DNA of 64,000 nt from Coenobita brevimanus (Eukaryota; Arthropoda; Malacostraca; Decapoda; Coenobitidae), in NCBI GenBank assembly GCA_032717465.1, contig JAVRFU010000144.1:248001-312000 (forward strand), written 5' to 3'. Position 1 is the stretch's first letter. Each line of letters starts with the position of its first letter. Under the pieces are notes generated by a model. The model saw only the letters and a list, made by a program, of their open reading frames with translations. It made no database searches and had not been told where the DNA came from. Of this stretch, positions 41,593-53,230 are shown piece by piece. The translations under genes and the position numbers were made by a program.

Positions 41593-44500
41593 TTATGGCA
41601 TTGAGTCCTTTATTTTCTTTTCCCTTATTTTCCAAAATCTGTATAACACTGATTTATTTTCTTCTGTGTTGCTGTTATCGAATAATAGTGTTCCAATAAT
41701 ATTCTCTTCATCTTGCTGGTACGGACGCTGTAATGCAGGATGTTTTTCTCTTTCCTCGTTGTAGGCAGGGCAGTGTAGGATGTAGTGGTTCAGATCCTCG
41801 GTGTTGTATCCACACATAAAGCATTCTGTTGATTCATTTCGGAATCTTCTTCTGTCTCTCAGGTTCATGTTATTACTCCTACACCTGAAGAGAATGACTG
41901 ATGCTCCCCTGTTGTCATATACTTTCTCTTGTCCACCCATCTCTTCTCTCCATTTACTATACATTCTCAGGCTCACTTTTTCTTGCATCTCTTGCTTCCA
42001 AACTTTGTATCCCATGCATGCACTTTCTTCTTTATCTCATCGTTTGTCACATTGCTTCCTCTTATATCCAACATTCTTCCTCCCTCTATTAGTCCTTTTA
42101 TCCATCCATTCTTTTTAACTTGCACACTCATCTCTCCCACAACTCTTTCAATCAGGTCATTCCCCTCCCCTCTCAAGATATACTGTAGATACTTCAGCTG
42201 ACTTTCCATAATTCTTGCTCTCATACTTGATATTCCTATTTCTCCCCTTAAGGCTGCTTGTTGTGTATAACTTGGGGCTCCTAATATCTTCGTACACACA
42301 CTGTTCTCTATCCTCTGAAGTCTGTCTATCTCCTGCTTTGTGAAATCTACTACACTGGAGCCATACAGTATTGCTGGGAGGGCTACGCTCTTCCAGTATG
42401 TTTCCCGATTAACAGTCTCAAACAGCTCCTTGCAACTATTGAGTATGTCATGTTTGCCATTCTTACTGCCTTCTCTATCATTGACTCTTTCTGCGCTTTG
42501 AAGAAGTGTCTACTATCATTAATTGTAATTCCTAAGTATTTCAGCCTATCACTAACCTTTATACCAGCTATCTCCGTTGGTTTATCTTTCATGTTGAATA
42601 TTATGATATTACTTTTTTGTTTATTTATTTCTAGTCCGCATTCCCTGCCTGTTGTCATCACCTGTTCCACTACTCTTTCTGCATCTTCTACATTGCTTGC
42701 CAACAGCATCCCATCATCAGCAAAGAACAGAGATGTTAGTTTAAAAGCCTCATCTTTAAAGCCCCTATCTAGTTCTTCTAGTCTCTGAATTATTTTGAAG
42801 GTTATTAACTTGAATAAAGTGGTTGAACCTGTACAACCTTGCCTTATACCACTACTTACTGGTATCGTAAGGTCTTCTCCCTCATCCAGCTTCACCTTGG
42901 TTTTGTTCCCCTTATATAGTATTGTAATAATATCTATTGCTTTTTCACTTATCTTGTAATCCTTTAGTAACTTTACCATCAAGTCTCTTTTAACACTATC
43001 AAAAGCTTTGGCAAAATCAACTGATATAACTATTAAAATTTTTCTATTCCTATATGTCTGTTCTATACAGTACCGGGTACCTCAGAACAAGAATGTTATT
43101 TTCTACTCTACCTCCTGTTGTAAAACCTACTTGAGTATCTTTTCCCCATCCATTTCTCTTTACGTGTTCTTCTATGCTCATTCTCAGTACTGCCATCATT
43201 AGTTTGTAACCTGTATTTGTTAGTGCTATAGGCCTGAACTCATGAACTTTAGGCTTCTTAGCTTTAGGTATCATGACTGTATTTGATTCCCTCCAACCTT
43301 CTGGTATGTCTGTTGTTTCCAGTGTTTGTTTCATTGTGTCGATTAATGTGCATAATAATACATTACTTTCTAGGAAAACTTTGTAAAATTCTGGTTTACT
43401 TCCATCTGGGCCTGCAGCTTTCTTTGTCTTCATTTTTCTTAGACAGTTTTTCACATTTTCCTCATTTATTATCTCCTCTTCCATATAGGACACATCACTT
43501 TTAATTTCTAATGCCATGTCTAAGTGCTCCCTAATTTCTCTACATAGGCCTATATACTCCATGCCTCCATTTTCCTCACCTCCCCTTCTAACTACCTGGC
43601 ACTGTTTCCCTCTCTCTATCCTCAATTTAATAGCATCCCTGTCTCTAATATATTCCTGCCTTTTTTCTCCATTCCACTCCTCTCTAATGTTATTTAGGTA
43701 TTTTCCATATACAGCCCTCCAGTATGTCTCAACTTCTTCTTTTACCCTTTCTCTGTCTAATTTCTTGTTATCTTCATCATATACATTGTCCAATAGACAG
43801 GTTCTGTTCTTTTCCTTCTCTCCTTTCAACATCCGTATATATTTCCATGTGTTCTTACCATTGCTTTTATCTTCTTTTATTTCCTTGGCTACCTTTTCTT
43901 CATGTATGCTCATCTCTTTTACAATTTTTAACTGTACTTTTTCTTTTGTTCCATGTACAGGTTTCTCCATTTCTCCTGCTCTTCTCTATCAACTGCATTC
44001 CTACAATTCCTATTTAATCTTCGTCTTTCCTTAATCTCTTTTCTAATTTCTTCTGTGAACTACACTGGTTCTTCTTCCCTTTCTTGTTTCCCTATATTCT
44101 TCCTCTTATATTTACCTTTGAGTACACTCTTTGCGATATTAACCATCCTCTCTTCCAAATCCTTTATATTTTTCACCTTCTCACTTACAATATTTTCCTC
44201 TAATTCTATCTATCTATCTATCTATTGCCAGACGCCTCAATCCCGTTTGGGGTGGCCACAAACAAATCACCTCCAAGTTGCCCTGTCCCCCGCCATTTCA
44301 CTGCCCTGCTCCCAACTCACACCCCCCTCTCTCATATACCTCTCTAATTCATCTCTATATTTCTTCAAAGATTCTTTATCTGATTTGCAGTTGTCTCTGC
44401 ATACCCAGTCTTTCCTATCATAGGTTTTCCCTGCTTGTCTAACCCTAAGTTGAATTTCCATTAAATTATGGTCTGATATATCTATTTGCTCCTGCTCTTC

Positions 44501-45128
44501 ATCTATCTTCATACTTACATATTTATCATAAAATTTATCTGAGACAAGTGCGTAATCCATCACACTTTTTGGTTGTCCCTTGTCCATGTGTATTCTCCTT
44601 GACAATATATGTCATCATTAAGCATTATTAATTTATATTACTCCATCCAATCTATGATCATTCTACCATTATCATCCATCCTTTGTTTTCCTTTCAATCC
44701 AACATGACCACTGACGTCCCCTGCTATCAACAGTGGCTCTCCTAGGCTATTTTCTAATATATTTTCTATTTCTATTCTCATGGAGTGATTTCTCTGCTTA
44801 TCGCTAACACTAAAATATACTACTGTTATCTTTAATTCCCATCCTCTAATAATTCCTTTACATATAAAATGTCTCTATTTTTTGTATTTACTTTGTTGAA
44901 GGATGTTTCTTTCTTATCTTGGTGCTGCATCATTATCCCTCCACCCTTCCTATCATTTGTCTCTCTCATTTCTTCTATGATATTTATTCTGTTACTGAAG
45001 CTTACATCTCTAATTTTCTTTTGTGTTTCAGTTAAACAGAGTATAGTTCTGCCATCTGCTAATGCTTCTGCCTCTTTAGCCTTTACCTTTGATAATCCTT
45101 GAATGTTAATCACCTTAATCACGATCAT
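41593..45128 (-). pseudogene. LINE-G ORF2 (endonuclease-RT), multiply frameshifted
   Basis: From 45,128: 'KVINIQGLSKVKAKEAEAL' and 'DRKGGGIMMQHQDKKE', later 'SVMDYALVSDKFYDKYV' and 'ISDHNLMEIQLRV' (endonuclease). Then the linker and RT: 'KKAAGPDGSKPEFYKVFL', 'EFRPIALTNTGYKLMMAVL', 'TQVGFTTGGRVENNI', 'TSGIRQGC'-type 'VSSGIRQGCTGSTTLFKL' and the catalytic 'LTSLFFADDGMLLA'. The C-terminus has 'YDNRGASVILFRCRSNN' and 'CFMCGYNTEDLNHYILHC', with the stop at 41,593. At least four frame changes (near 43,060, 42,390, 41,990 and 44,600). Confidence 0.85.
44207..44340 (-). mobile_element. RTE-like LINE 3' end inserted in LINE-G
   Basis: Flanked by ctctaattc at 44,198-44,206 and 44,341-44,349. On the minus strand it encodes 'RYMREGG' and 'EQGSEMAGDRATW', then ends in TAGA repeats next to 44,207. 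It carries the minimal last ~130 bp of the family. Confidence 0.8.
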
Positions 45129-45314
45129 AATCCAGTAAATTTAAAGGTAGATTACCAGCCTACTTTCTATTGTGTGTGGAAGGTTGAGTCACCCATAATC
45201 CACTCATTTGATGTGCTGCCTATTTCTCCCTTCAACTTTATCATTACTTTTCTGTGTCTGCTCTCCTCTATACATATTTCTTCCCATCCATCCTGTTACC
45301 TCTTAATTTTTCTT

Positions 45315-45440
45315 TCACTTCAGGTAACTGTACACTGAATGACTAGTCTAATGGTTTCCTGTAACCCAGGAAACCATTTACAGTGCTGGGTGGTAACCAT
45401 ACAGCCATATAACCAAATAGTGGGGCCTACTATGATGCCT
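45315..45440 (+). repeat. Palindromic repeat piece shared with the LINE-F 3' unit
   Basis: It contains a perfect 12-bp stem, AATGGTTTCCTG (45,350-45,361) and CAGGAAACCATT (45,367-45,378), with loop taacc. 'ggtggtaaccatacagcc' follows. The same block sits in the 3' unit at 35,185-35,275, on the minus strand at 40,640-40,720, at 59,255-59,335, and at 56,317-56,420. Probably a SINE or LINE 3' structure. Confidence 0.6.
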
Positions 45441-46207
45441 CCTATAACTGGGGTGGGTGGGATACAAATGCAGTGTCCATCCAGGAACCAAACCTCCACT
45501 CTCATCCCTACACCATGCTGTGATGAAGTTCTTAATGGAACATTGATTCGTAGCATGGGATGACCCTGCAGGGCCAGTTGCTTGCCTATGGTTGAGGGTT
45601 TACTTGGCTAGACAGACCAGGGTTACTTAACAACAACAACTTTCCTTTGTAACATTATCTGATGGAAAAGCATAGAGTCACCTCTTGGGGTTCATACCTA
45701 TGGAATGCCATCCTTCTGGTTCAAGTGTTCTAACTCCTTTCTAGTCATTCAGTACAGTGACACTTCTTCATATTATTATTTACTACCACCAGACAGTTAT
45801 AGTTACTGTAGAAGAAACTTTTCAGCCAGAGAGGTAAGATATCCTTTTTTAACTCCTACACTACAAGAGATCTGTCTTTACTAAACAGTAGTCATCTTGC
45901 ATTAAATATGATAAAATTCATTGACAAAAATGAACTGAATGAGTTACTTCATCAGACCAGTGATATGTTATTTGTGTTATTTTTGTTACTTTCAGATAAT
46001 TATATTTGCCTTAGGTCACACTTTCTGAGCTGGAGGGGTTAAATATACCCTTCATTGACCACTATTTACAGTGGAACTCAGCCAGACTGAATGCAGTTGT
46101 CTGGAAGCAGCAAAAAAGTACTGTATTATAAAAAATTGTTACTCTGCAGAAAGGATAAATAGAGATTGTTTCTAGTATAATATTTTAGCTTCTTGCACAT
46201 TCTCCAG
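45441..46207. other. Intron sequence without recognised features
   Basis: Mostly AT-rich intron between LINE-G and exon C. I see no exon, RNA gene or clear repeat. Confidence 0.4.
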
Positions 46208-46420
46208 ATGCGTCTGCCCAGAGGGAACCAGCGGGTCGGCCTGTAAGCAGCTCAGTCGGAACTTTCGAGGTAAAGGGTGGGCGTGGGCAGTTCCTGTCCA
46301 GCGTTGCACACATGCACACATCTCTGTTGAGTTCCACACTGGTCGGGCCGATGGTCTATTGCTGTATGCTGGACCAGCAGGGAGGCAGACCACACTAATG
46401 CAGAAATAACACCCATTCAG
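46208..46420 (+). pseudogene. CadN: Cadherin exon C: EGF1 end and LamG1 start, one frameshift
   Basis: Acceptor ctccag at 46,207; phase 2 agrees with exon B. It reads CVCPEGTSGSACKQ (EGF1 end), 'NFRGKGWAWAVPVQRC' and 'HISVEFHTGRADGLLLYAG' (LamG1 strands). After that the frame runs into TAA at 46,407-46,409, although a good donor gtgggt lies at 46,421. Reading one base off gives 'DHTNAEITPIQ' up to that donor, in phase 0 with exon D. The relic copy at 46,529 has the same region with one extra base and an open frame, so a single-base loss between 46,370 and 46,388 is the likely lesion. Confidence 0.75.
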
Positions 46421-46528
46421 GTGGGTAAACAGTAGTAACAACCAATTTTATATTGTATCATTCAAGGCACAGTACTGTACTTTGAAGGGGCCTAAGTGTA
46501 GGCTACCATTGTTCTACACAGGTTAGGC

Positions 46529-46607
46529 TGAAGTTATGTTATTGTATGCCGGATCAACACATGGGGTGGACCACAATGACACAGAAATACCCCCTATTTA
46601 AGTAGGT
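46529..46607 (+). pseudogene. Relic duplicate of the 3' end of cadherin exon C
   Basis: Encodes LLYAGSTHGVDHNDTEI, matching the end of exon C with the uninterrupted frame, but its donor is mutated (taagtaggt where exon C has caggtgggt). Only this exon end and the adjacent intron are recognisable. Useful because it shows the ancestral frame. Confidence 0.6.
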
Positions 46608-47663
46608 TTTTGTTGTTATATTTATGGCTTGATTTGGAGAACGGAAAAGGAGTCAGGGGTATTTAGGATAACCAGGCAGCTCCATCATCTGGGTCTGTTT
46701 GTGCCACCACATGAAGGTATCCATCTCCAATGCCTTCAGGTAATTAAGAAAGTGATAACAGCAAATCCCATATTACCTCATTCAGGATGCGGGGGTCCAA
46801 GGCATAGCTATGCTTGTGCAGTGCATTAAAGAAATATCAGTAATCTCTCAGCTTTCCAAATCCCACAACTAAGATCCAGGATCATCAGTACACTTTTCAC
46901 CAATACTTGGTCACTTCTTCCATCCAATAATCTGAATTTAAAATGTCTCCTTCTCCAAGCATAATTTCTAGACAGAACATTTTTTTGGGGGATACGAAAG
47001 AGAGAACGTTCAGACAAATTATGAGTTCAAAAAAAAAAACTTTAATAGGTGTTAAAGCAAAACTTTTTCAAAATATACACTGGCAGATCTTGTTACCACT
47101 TGCCTAGTTTACAAATACCTAACACACCTGTTGTGATACTGAGGTAAATGAATCTCTGAGTCCAGAAATTCAATTTTTTATTTGGGATTGATTATGAATG
47201 GTTCTGAGGCATAAGGAACTTGCATTTAACATCATTTGCATTGTCTCAGCGTATTTTGGTCTGTACTTATTAATATTGTATTATATAATTGTTACTTTTT
47301 TTTTTTTTTTTTTTTTTTTAGGCCATTCAGTTCTTGTATTTAAATCTCAAGTGATATCTTGTGTTCATTTATTTCTTTCATTTTTATTTTTAATGAAGCA
47401 GCCGCACACATTATTTCAGTTCTAGACTTGTTTATGAAAGTAAAAATTTTTAAAAATGCTATTTGTATTGAGTCTGCCTTTTTTTGCAATTCTGAAATAT
47501 TTGACAATGAGAAGTTGCTGAAGCACTTTTTGCATATTTTATCACTGCTTAATATCATCATTCAAATTTTTATTCACAAACTTCCTCCTACTCCTCCTCC
47601 TCTACATCATCATCATATCATCATCACCAGGAACTTCATTCCTTAAAGTAGTGCTTGCTACAG

Positions 47664-47810
47664 GAGGATGTTGTGAGTGTGCAGCTGGTGGGGGGACGGC
47701 CTCAGGTGTTACTGGACTCAGGCAGTGGACCCGTGTTCCTGGCAGGTCCACACCTTCCTTCACTGGCAGACTGGGAGTGGCACAGGCTGGATCTCATTTG
47801 GGGACCACAG
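47664..47810 (+). CDS. CadN: Cadherin exon D: LamG1 middle
   Basis: Acceptor ctacag, then EDVVSVQLVGGRPQVLLDSG, SGPVFLAG and ADWEWHRLDLIWGPQ, with donor gtagga. It matches the LamG1 strands ending in the 'GEWHRIDLFWD' motif. Phase 0 at both ends. The remaining ~90 residues of LamG1 are not found before exon E. Confidence 0.85.
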
Positions 47811-48082
47811 GTAGGATATCGTAATGGCTTACCATACATTTAACAATCATAGATAGATGAGGTAGCAGGAACCTGAGTTAGGATGATGAATGAAAGATTT
47901 TGAAATACAGATGTGCAGTATATTACAGTAATTCCTTGATTATCTGACATATGGCAGGGGTTCTTTCGTATACACAGCTGAAGACAGCTCACTGTCCCAC
48001 CTTGTGATTATATAAGATTTGATACTGGCATTAGTGTAAAGTATAGTTTCATTGCTCCCTTCTAAATTTGTCTTTTCAACAG

Positions 48083-48244
48083 GTGTGTTGGTGTGGGTGG
48101 GAAGGGGTCATGTGAGTGTGAGTCAGGCTGGGCGGGTGAAACCTGCATGCACCGCACTCAGCCTGTCTTTTTTGCACACAGCAGTTACGTCAAGATGGCA
48201 CTCACCTCTGTTCCACCTCCACATACCACCTTCCTCCAGCTCAG
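48083..48244 (+). CDS. CadN: Cadherin exon E: EGF2 end and LamG2 start
   Basis: Acceptor ttcaacag; it reads CVGVGGKGSCECESGWAG, ETCMHRTQPVFFAHSSYV and KMALTSVPPPHTTFLQL, with donor gtgaga in phase 2. It matches CadN 'CHCRPGWTGPAC' and 'AQSYVKYALSF'. The first Cys of EGF2 should lie in an upstream exon that is missing here. Confidence 0.85.
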
Positions 48245-48634
48245 GTGAGATCAACTGGCCTTCGGTCATAGTCCCTTCCTTACTAGAACTACACTTGATC
48301 ATTACATACCCCCTCACACTTGCCCATATTCCCACACTCTTAACTTTATCACCTGGAACTACAGTACACTATATAGTCCATTCCAGATTAGAATGACAGT
48401 TACCCATATGGGTGATGTAGTTTGAGTGAGAAATATGAGTAAAATTCTGATATTGGAATGGACTGTGTTGTTGCCTCAGTCCTTGCTTATTGAGCAGTTG
48501 AGGAGCTTTTTTACTAGGTCCTTTTTAATTTATGCAAAAATAAGAAAGCAGTGATTAAAACTCTAAAAATATTGTTCCATAAGGAGTCAGATATGTGATA
48601 GCCCTGTTTACTACACAACATAAGAAATCTTTTG

Positions 48635-48895
48635 ACACTGAGGTGGTTTGGACATGTGGAGAGAATGGAGAATGAAAGACTGACTAAGAGGGTGTATGTA
48701 GGTGAGGTGGAGGGAGGGAGAGGGAGGGGTAGACCGAGGATGAGGTGGAGGGATGGAGTTGAGAGGTATATGAGGGAGGGGGGGGGTGAGTTGGGGGGAG
48801 GGTAGTCAAATGGTGGGTGACAGAGTGACTTGGAGGCGTTATGTCTGTGGCCACCCTTTGCGGGATAAGGGCGTCGGGCTATAGATAGATAGATA
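48635..48895 (+). mobile_element. RTE-like LINE 3' end in cadherin intron
   Basis: Reads 'LRWFGHVERMENERLTKRV' and 'GRGRPRMRWRDGVERYM', then 'CGHPLRDKG' and TAGA repeats (48,880-48,900). 5'-truncated at WFG. Confidence 0.8.
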
Positions 48896-48900
48896 GATAG

Positions 48901-50403
48901 CTTATGTTGTTTTAGCCCGCTGCACCTTGCTTATAGGCAAGTTAAGGAGCCACAGCATAAGAACCCAGTTATTTGTGCAGAAAATATAAACAAAAGGTTC
49001 AAGCTCTACTAAAAATTGTTTCATCCATAACTTATCAAATGAAATGAAATCCTAAGAACTACACCAACCATTTGATTTATGCAGAAGTAGAACCCAAAGA
49101 CTGAATCCTTTCAAAAAATAATCCTGTTAAAGAAAATGGAATTAAGAGAGCCTTTGTGTTTTAAAAAATAATCCATTCAGAGAAAGTAAAAGAAAAAAAA
49201 GGTCTGTTTTCTTTTTCTGTAACTCACAAGTGCCTGTAGGATAAAGCCAGTTCAATTCATGTCAGGTTAAAAAAATGAGTGAAATCTGTGTTATGTTCAT
49301 CTTTATACATTTCTTTTCCTCACCAAGTCATTTGTTTCATGAAATTTCTTTTATTTCTCCCTCTCATGCTCTCATTTACCATATCCAGACATCTTTTTGG
49401 CCTTCCTTGCCTCCCCCTTGTCCTCAGACTCACACATATATGCAATACCCTCCTCTCCTCCTAGTTCATAATCATTCTGTCTTTATGACTATACCATCAA
49501 AATGCTCATCTACCCACTGATCAATAGAAGGGCCATGCAGACAGTCTTCATTATTAAGTCACGGATGTGTTCCAGACTGTTACAACATTTTCCATGTACT
49601 GTAATTGGTGATGAAAATTGGGGAACCAGGGGAATTAAGATTTATAGGTTATAGCGGATTTTTGATTGACAAATTAGTTTTCCATCCATCCATCCATCAT
49701 CCAATCCTACATTGCCCCATGAGGAGTGTAGGAGCCGGGGGTTAGGCAAGTTGGTCCTGACATTTAAGATGAGAGCGATGTTTTACCATTATTTACTGTA
49801 GACCCATTCAACCAGAGGAGATGCTTTATATTTTATTCTGACAAATACCTAGTGATTTATTCAGCTAAGGAGAGATGCCTTGGGGTGGAAGGGCTATTAG
49901 AAAAAGTCTCCATTATCCTGCTGCTGGATAATGTCAACTGTATTTTATTCTAGCCAGAAAATATGTTATTAATTTTTAAAGAGACATGTAAGGATGAAGA
50001 GGTTCTTACTGTATAATAACATGAAAAGAGGCAACATACAGCAAGGGGATATGGTAAAAATATTTTTTGTAAGGTTGTGGACATGGGAACAATAAAAGCA
50101 GAGGACTTTGAAAATGTTATTTACACAAGCAGGTCCTGTTATACAAGTATCTGCTATACAAGAAACCAATGATATGAGAATGGGCAATTTAGACCCGATC
50201 TCAGTTATGCGAGCAGGGTCAGTTAGCCTAACCCTATTTTTCTCTTAATTTATGTACTCTGTTATATGAGTTTCACGATCCTTTTATTTTGTTTGATATA
50301 CAAGTGTCTGCTCTTTTGCTATCCAAGCAGTCTTCCATCAACACATCCCACTCATTTAATGGGACCCAGCTGTATTGAGGACTCACTGTTATATATTTGT
50401 AAG
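48901..50403. other. Cadherin intron, one short repeat
   Basis: 49,683-49,775 is a repeat that begins with ccat units ('catcatccaatcctacattg', later 'aagttggtcctgacattta'). It recurs at 56,097-56,196 in the same orientation and looks like the end of a LINE with an ATGG-type tail. Otherwise AT-rich, without an exon. Confidence 0.5.
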
Positions 50404-50595
50404 GTTTCGTACGTGGGAACACTCTGGTCAGCTGGTGTGGGTGGGGTCACAACATGGGCGTGACCTGGCAGCGCTACACCTAGTCAGTGGGCGGGTGTGT
50501 CTGAAGCTGCTGCTACACCCTGCTGCACTCACACACCTCTGCCTCAGCCAGGTCGTCCTTACTGATGGGCAGTGGCACACCATATATATCCGAAG
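50404..50595 (+). CDS. CadN: Cadherin exon F: LamG2 middle
   Basis: Acceptor tttgtaag; codons joined to exon E give R-FRTWEHSGQLVWVGSQHG, then LAALHLVSGRVCLKLLL and VVLTDGQWHTIYIRR, with donor gtactg in phase 2. It matches CadN 'RFRTREEYGELF' and 'VVNDGQWHVVKVNR'. Open throughout. Confidence 0.88.
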
Positions 50596-51550
50596 GTACT
50601 GTGTAAGGTTTTAATTTCAAAATTATAATAATGTGGTATTAATAATAATGATAAATAATAATAATAATAACTAGGAAGCACTCAAAGAGCGCATACCTCC
50701 GCCAATGCATGATCCAGATTTGGATCCACCCCAAAATTTAATAAATTCTTCCTTGGCCCATGGCCCACCCTTCCACTAAACTTCATTGATATAATTGAGA
50801 ACTTTTGGAGATACTGTCTGGACAGACAGACAAATGTAGGTGAATATATAACCTCCTTCAACTTCATTGGTGGCGGTAATAATAATAACTTTATCATCAT
50901 TGTTATCCTCATGTTTTTTTCACTTAAAAATAGAATGAAGTAGGATGCTGATGCAAGAAAAGAAGAAATATGAAATTAGGAGAAGTACCAAAAGCATGCT
51001 TAGTGAAATGGGCCCGACATCCATAGAATAATAATATTATTATATGAATAATATTAATGTTTTTGTGAGGGCAGAGTGTGTGAGTGAATAGTGATGATAT
51101 AATGAAAACAGTGCCAGCAACCAGAATAATGGTGTTACATTTGTGAGGATAGAGTTTGTGAGTGAACAGAGATGGAAGTGAACCAGAGTGACTAATTATG
51201 ATGATGATGATGATGTTGGCTATGTGGAGAGGATGTAAACTGAGAGACCAATGAGGAGAGTGTATGTGAGTGAAGGAGAGGGGAGGAGAGGGAAGGGGAA
51301 ATGGAGGATGAGATGGAGGGATGAAGTGGAGAGGTATATGAGAAAGGGGTGGGGGCTGGGGGCCGGGCAGTGAAATGACGGGGGACAGGGCAACACGGAG
51401 GCGATTTGATTCTGGCCACCCCTTATGGTATTAAGGCTTGTGGCAGTTGATAGATCGATAGAGAGATAGATGTTGATGAGGATGAGGATGATGATACTGA
51501 AGACTACAATAACACATCCAGGAATAATAATTATGTTTTTGTGAGGACAG
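50596..51550. other. Intron with relic exon copies and LINE piece
   Basis: 51,062-51,093 and 51,140-51,192 resemble the 5' end of exon G plus its upstream intron (tttgtgagg.ag...gtgagtgaacagagatggaagtg). 51,220-51,475 is a degenerate RTE-like LINE 3' end ('RMRWRDEVERYM' region, then GATA repeats). ATG/GAT microsatellites flank it. Confidence 0.55.
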
Positions 51551-51740
51551 GGTAGGTGAGTGGGCAGAGATGGAGGTGGACCAAGGTGATGGCCCACTGT
51601 ACAATGCTACCCCAGCCCCTGCCTCCCCCAGGGATGGTCCACACCCCTCCTGGTGGACCGACAGGAGGGGGTCTACGTAGGAGGCTCACCAGAGTATGTA
51701 GGAGTGAGCCTCTATGTTGGTCATCATGACTTCCATGATG
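51551..51740 (+). pseudogene. CadN: Cadherin exon G: LamG2 continued, one frameshift
   Basis: Acceptor gaggacag; the first part reads VGEWAEMEVDQGDGPLYNAT, matching CadN 'YGSAATLELDGGEGRRYNET' position by position. After an indel between about 51,611 and 51,634 the frame changes and reads WSTPLLVDRQEGVYVGGSP, EYVGVSLYVGHHDFHD, matching 'WLLVDKQEGVYAGGKAEYTGV'. Donor gtaagt follows 51,740. An alternative acceptor at 51,631 would keep the second part open but drop the first. Confidence 0.75.
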
Positions 51741-52365
51741 GTAAGTTCTTTTAACCCATTGTTCATGATGACTGCCTTGATGATAAGTCCTTTTTGCCTT
51801 TTGTTCTTCACAGTTTTCATGACATTAAGGTCTTTTTGTCCTTCGCTGGCCACCATTTCCATGAGTATTAGCATTTTCCACCATTTTTATGAATGTCGAT
51901 ATTAGTGTTTGTTATTGAGGCAGTTGTCAGTTCAATCACAAGATTTTTTTTTCAATATACTGTATCTCAAAGTTCTCCATACAACTGGTACTATACTACA
52001 AGTTAGGGAAAACTAGTAAAGCTCCTTTATAGGTAGCAGTGGATCTGTAATCAGTAATTTTTATATAATTTACTGATAGAAATCCAGTTAGAGAAAGTTG
52101 TGTACAAATGTGCCATGGTTTGATTGCAAGAGGCCAGAGGTTTTTCTTTAATATGTAATGTTGTCAGGGATGTAGGATGGTTTCTTATGACTTAAATTAA
52201 CTGGATTATGGAAGTGTAGTTATTAACCCTACCAAGCCCTGAACTCTGTGTGGCTTGCAATGGGGCAGCAAAAATGAGGCTGTTACCAATTATTTTTTAC
52301 CTAATAAAGACTATTTATAACTAGGACTTACTGTCCAGATCTTTCTTTTGTAATATATGATGTTT

Positions 52366-52430
52366 GTCAGGCTGCCTCAATGACCTGCAGGTGTCTTGAG
52401 TGCCCAGACGCATGTTCTCTCTGTCTCTTC
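52366..52430 (+). pseudogene. Relic duplicate of the 5' end of cadherin exon H
   Basis: Encodes GCLNDLQVS followed by a TGA, after an acceptor-like tttgtcag. The intron upstream (ctttcttttgtaatatatg) also resembles that before exon H. Compare GCLDDLRVSG at 52,708. Dead copy or decayed alternative exon. Confidence 0.6.
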
Positions 52431-52707
52431 CAAAAATTTAGATGTTTAAGTTCACTGATAATTAGCCTTTTTTTTTTTTTTTTTTTTTTGTATCTCACTC
52501 ATGGTATGTGTCCAAGTGTCTAGACATACAATAAGATCTCCTTAATCTCTTTTACAGTGTGGATCTGTTTGAACTGTGTCACACAGCCAAAGACCTCTTC
52601 TCTCTTGATGGAGCAGTATTATATTATGGTTGTATGACTAGATCCGTGTGTTTGGTAATTTGGACCTTCTTTTTTGTTATATATGTGTTCCTCCAATGAT
52701 GTTTAAG

Positions 52708-52897
52708 GTTGCCTGGATGACCTACGAGTGTCTGGAGTGCCACTGCCCCTGCCACCTCTGGTTAACACATCAGCCCTAGCCCAAGCCACCATGTTCACTA
52801 GTGTGTCTGCTGGCTCTACTGCCCCACCAGCCTGCGATAATGTCACCTGCCTCACCCCATTCACCTGTATTGATGTCTGGTGGAGGCATGAATGTGG
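52708..52897 (+). CDS. CadN: Cadherin exon H: LamG2 end and EGF3 start
   Basis: Acceptor gtttaag; joined to exon G it reads GCLDDLRVSGVPLPLPPLV, NTSALAQATMF and CDNVTCLTPFTCIDVWWRHE, with donor gttagt in phase 2. It matches CadN 'CLDDIRLEGKHLPLPPAMN' and 'CSNVICPDPFECVDLW'. Intact. Confidence 0.92.
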
Positions 52898-53039
52898 GTT
52901 AGTACAGTACTTTCTTTATCTCTCTTTATCTGCATGTCTCATTCTGTCCACATCTGTTAGTTTGTAATATATTCCACACTAAGAAATACACAGTGTGAGG
53001 AAATTAAGAGGAAGTTCCACATTAAGAAACAAACATTGT

Positions 53040-53230
53040 GGACAAATTAAGAGATTGCATGGCTATTGAGAATGTTAGTGGGGTAATGCACATGGACAGG
53101 TCAAAGTGGTTTGAACACATGGTGAGAATGTGTGAGAGCTATTGGATGGGAGAGCTGAATGTGGGAGGGATAGCCCCCATTGTTAGACCAAGGAATATGT
53201 GGAGTGAAACTGCATGAAAGGGCCTCATGC
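53040..53230 (+). mobile_element. Degenerate LINE C-terminal fragment
   Basis: 'MDRSKWFEHMVRMCESYW' and an RPRNMW stretch resemble the WFGHV...RPR.RW box of RTE-like LINEs. Old copy with stops. Confidence 0.4.

Larger units (their letters stand above)
41495..45130 (-). mobile_element. LINE-G (LINE-D-related), almost whole ORF2, (CTGAA)n tail
   Basis: A minus-strand LINE in the intron between cadherin exons B and C. It carries endonuclease and RT in many frames, with a 5-bp repeat tail (cagtt)n at 41,496-41,513. The tail unit differs from the ATCTG of LINE-D, but RT sequence and layout agree. A 134-bp RTE-like fragment (44,207-44,340) is inserted in it. Confidence 0.85.
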
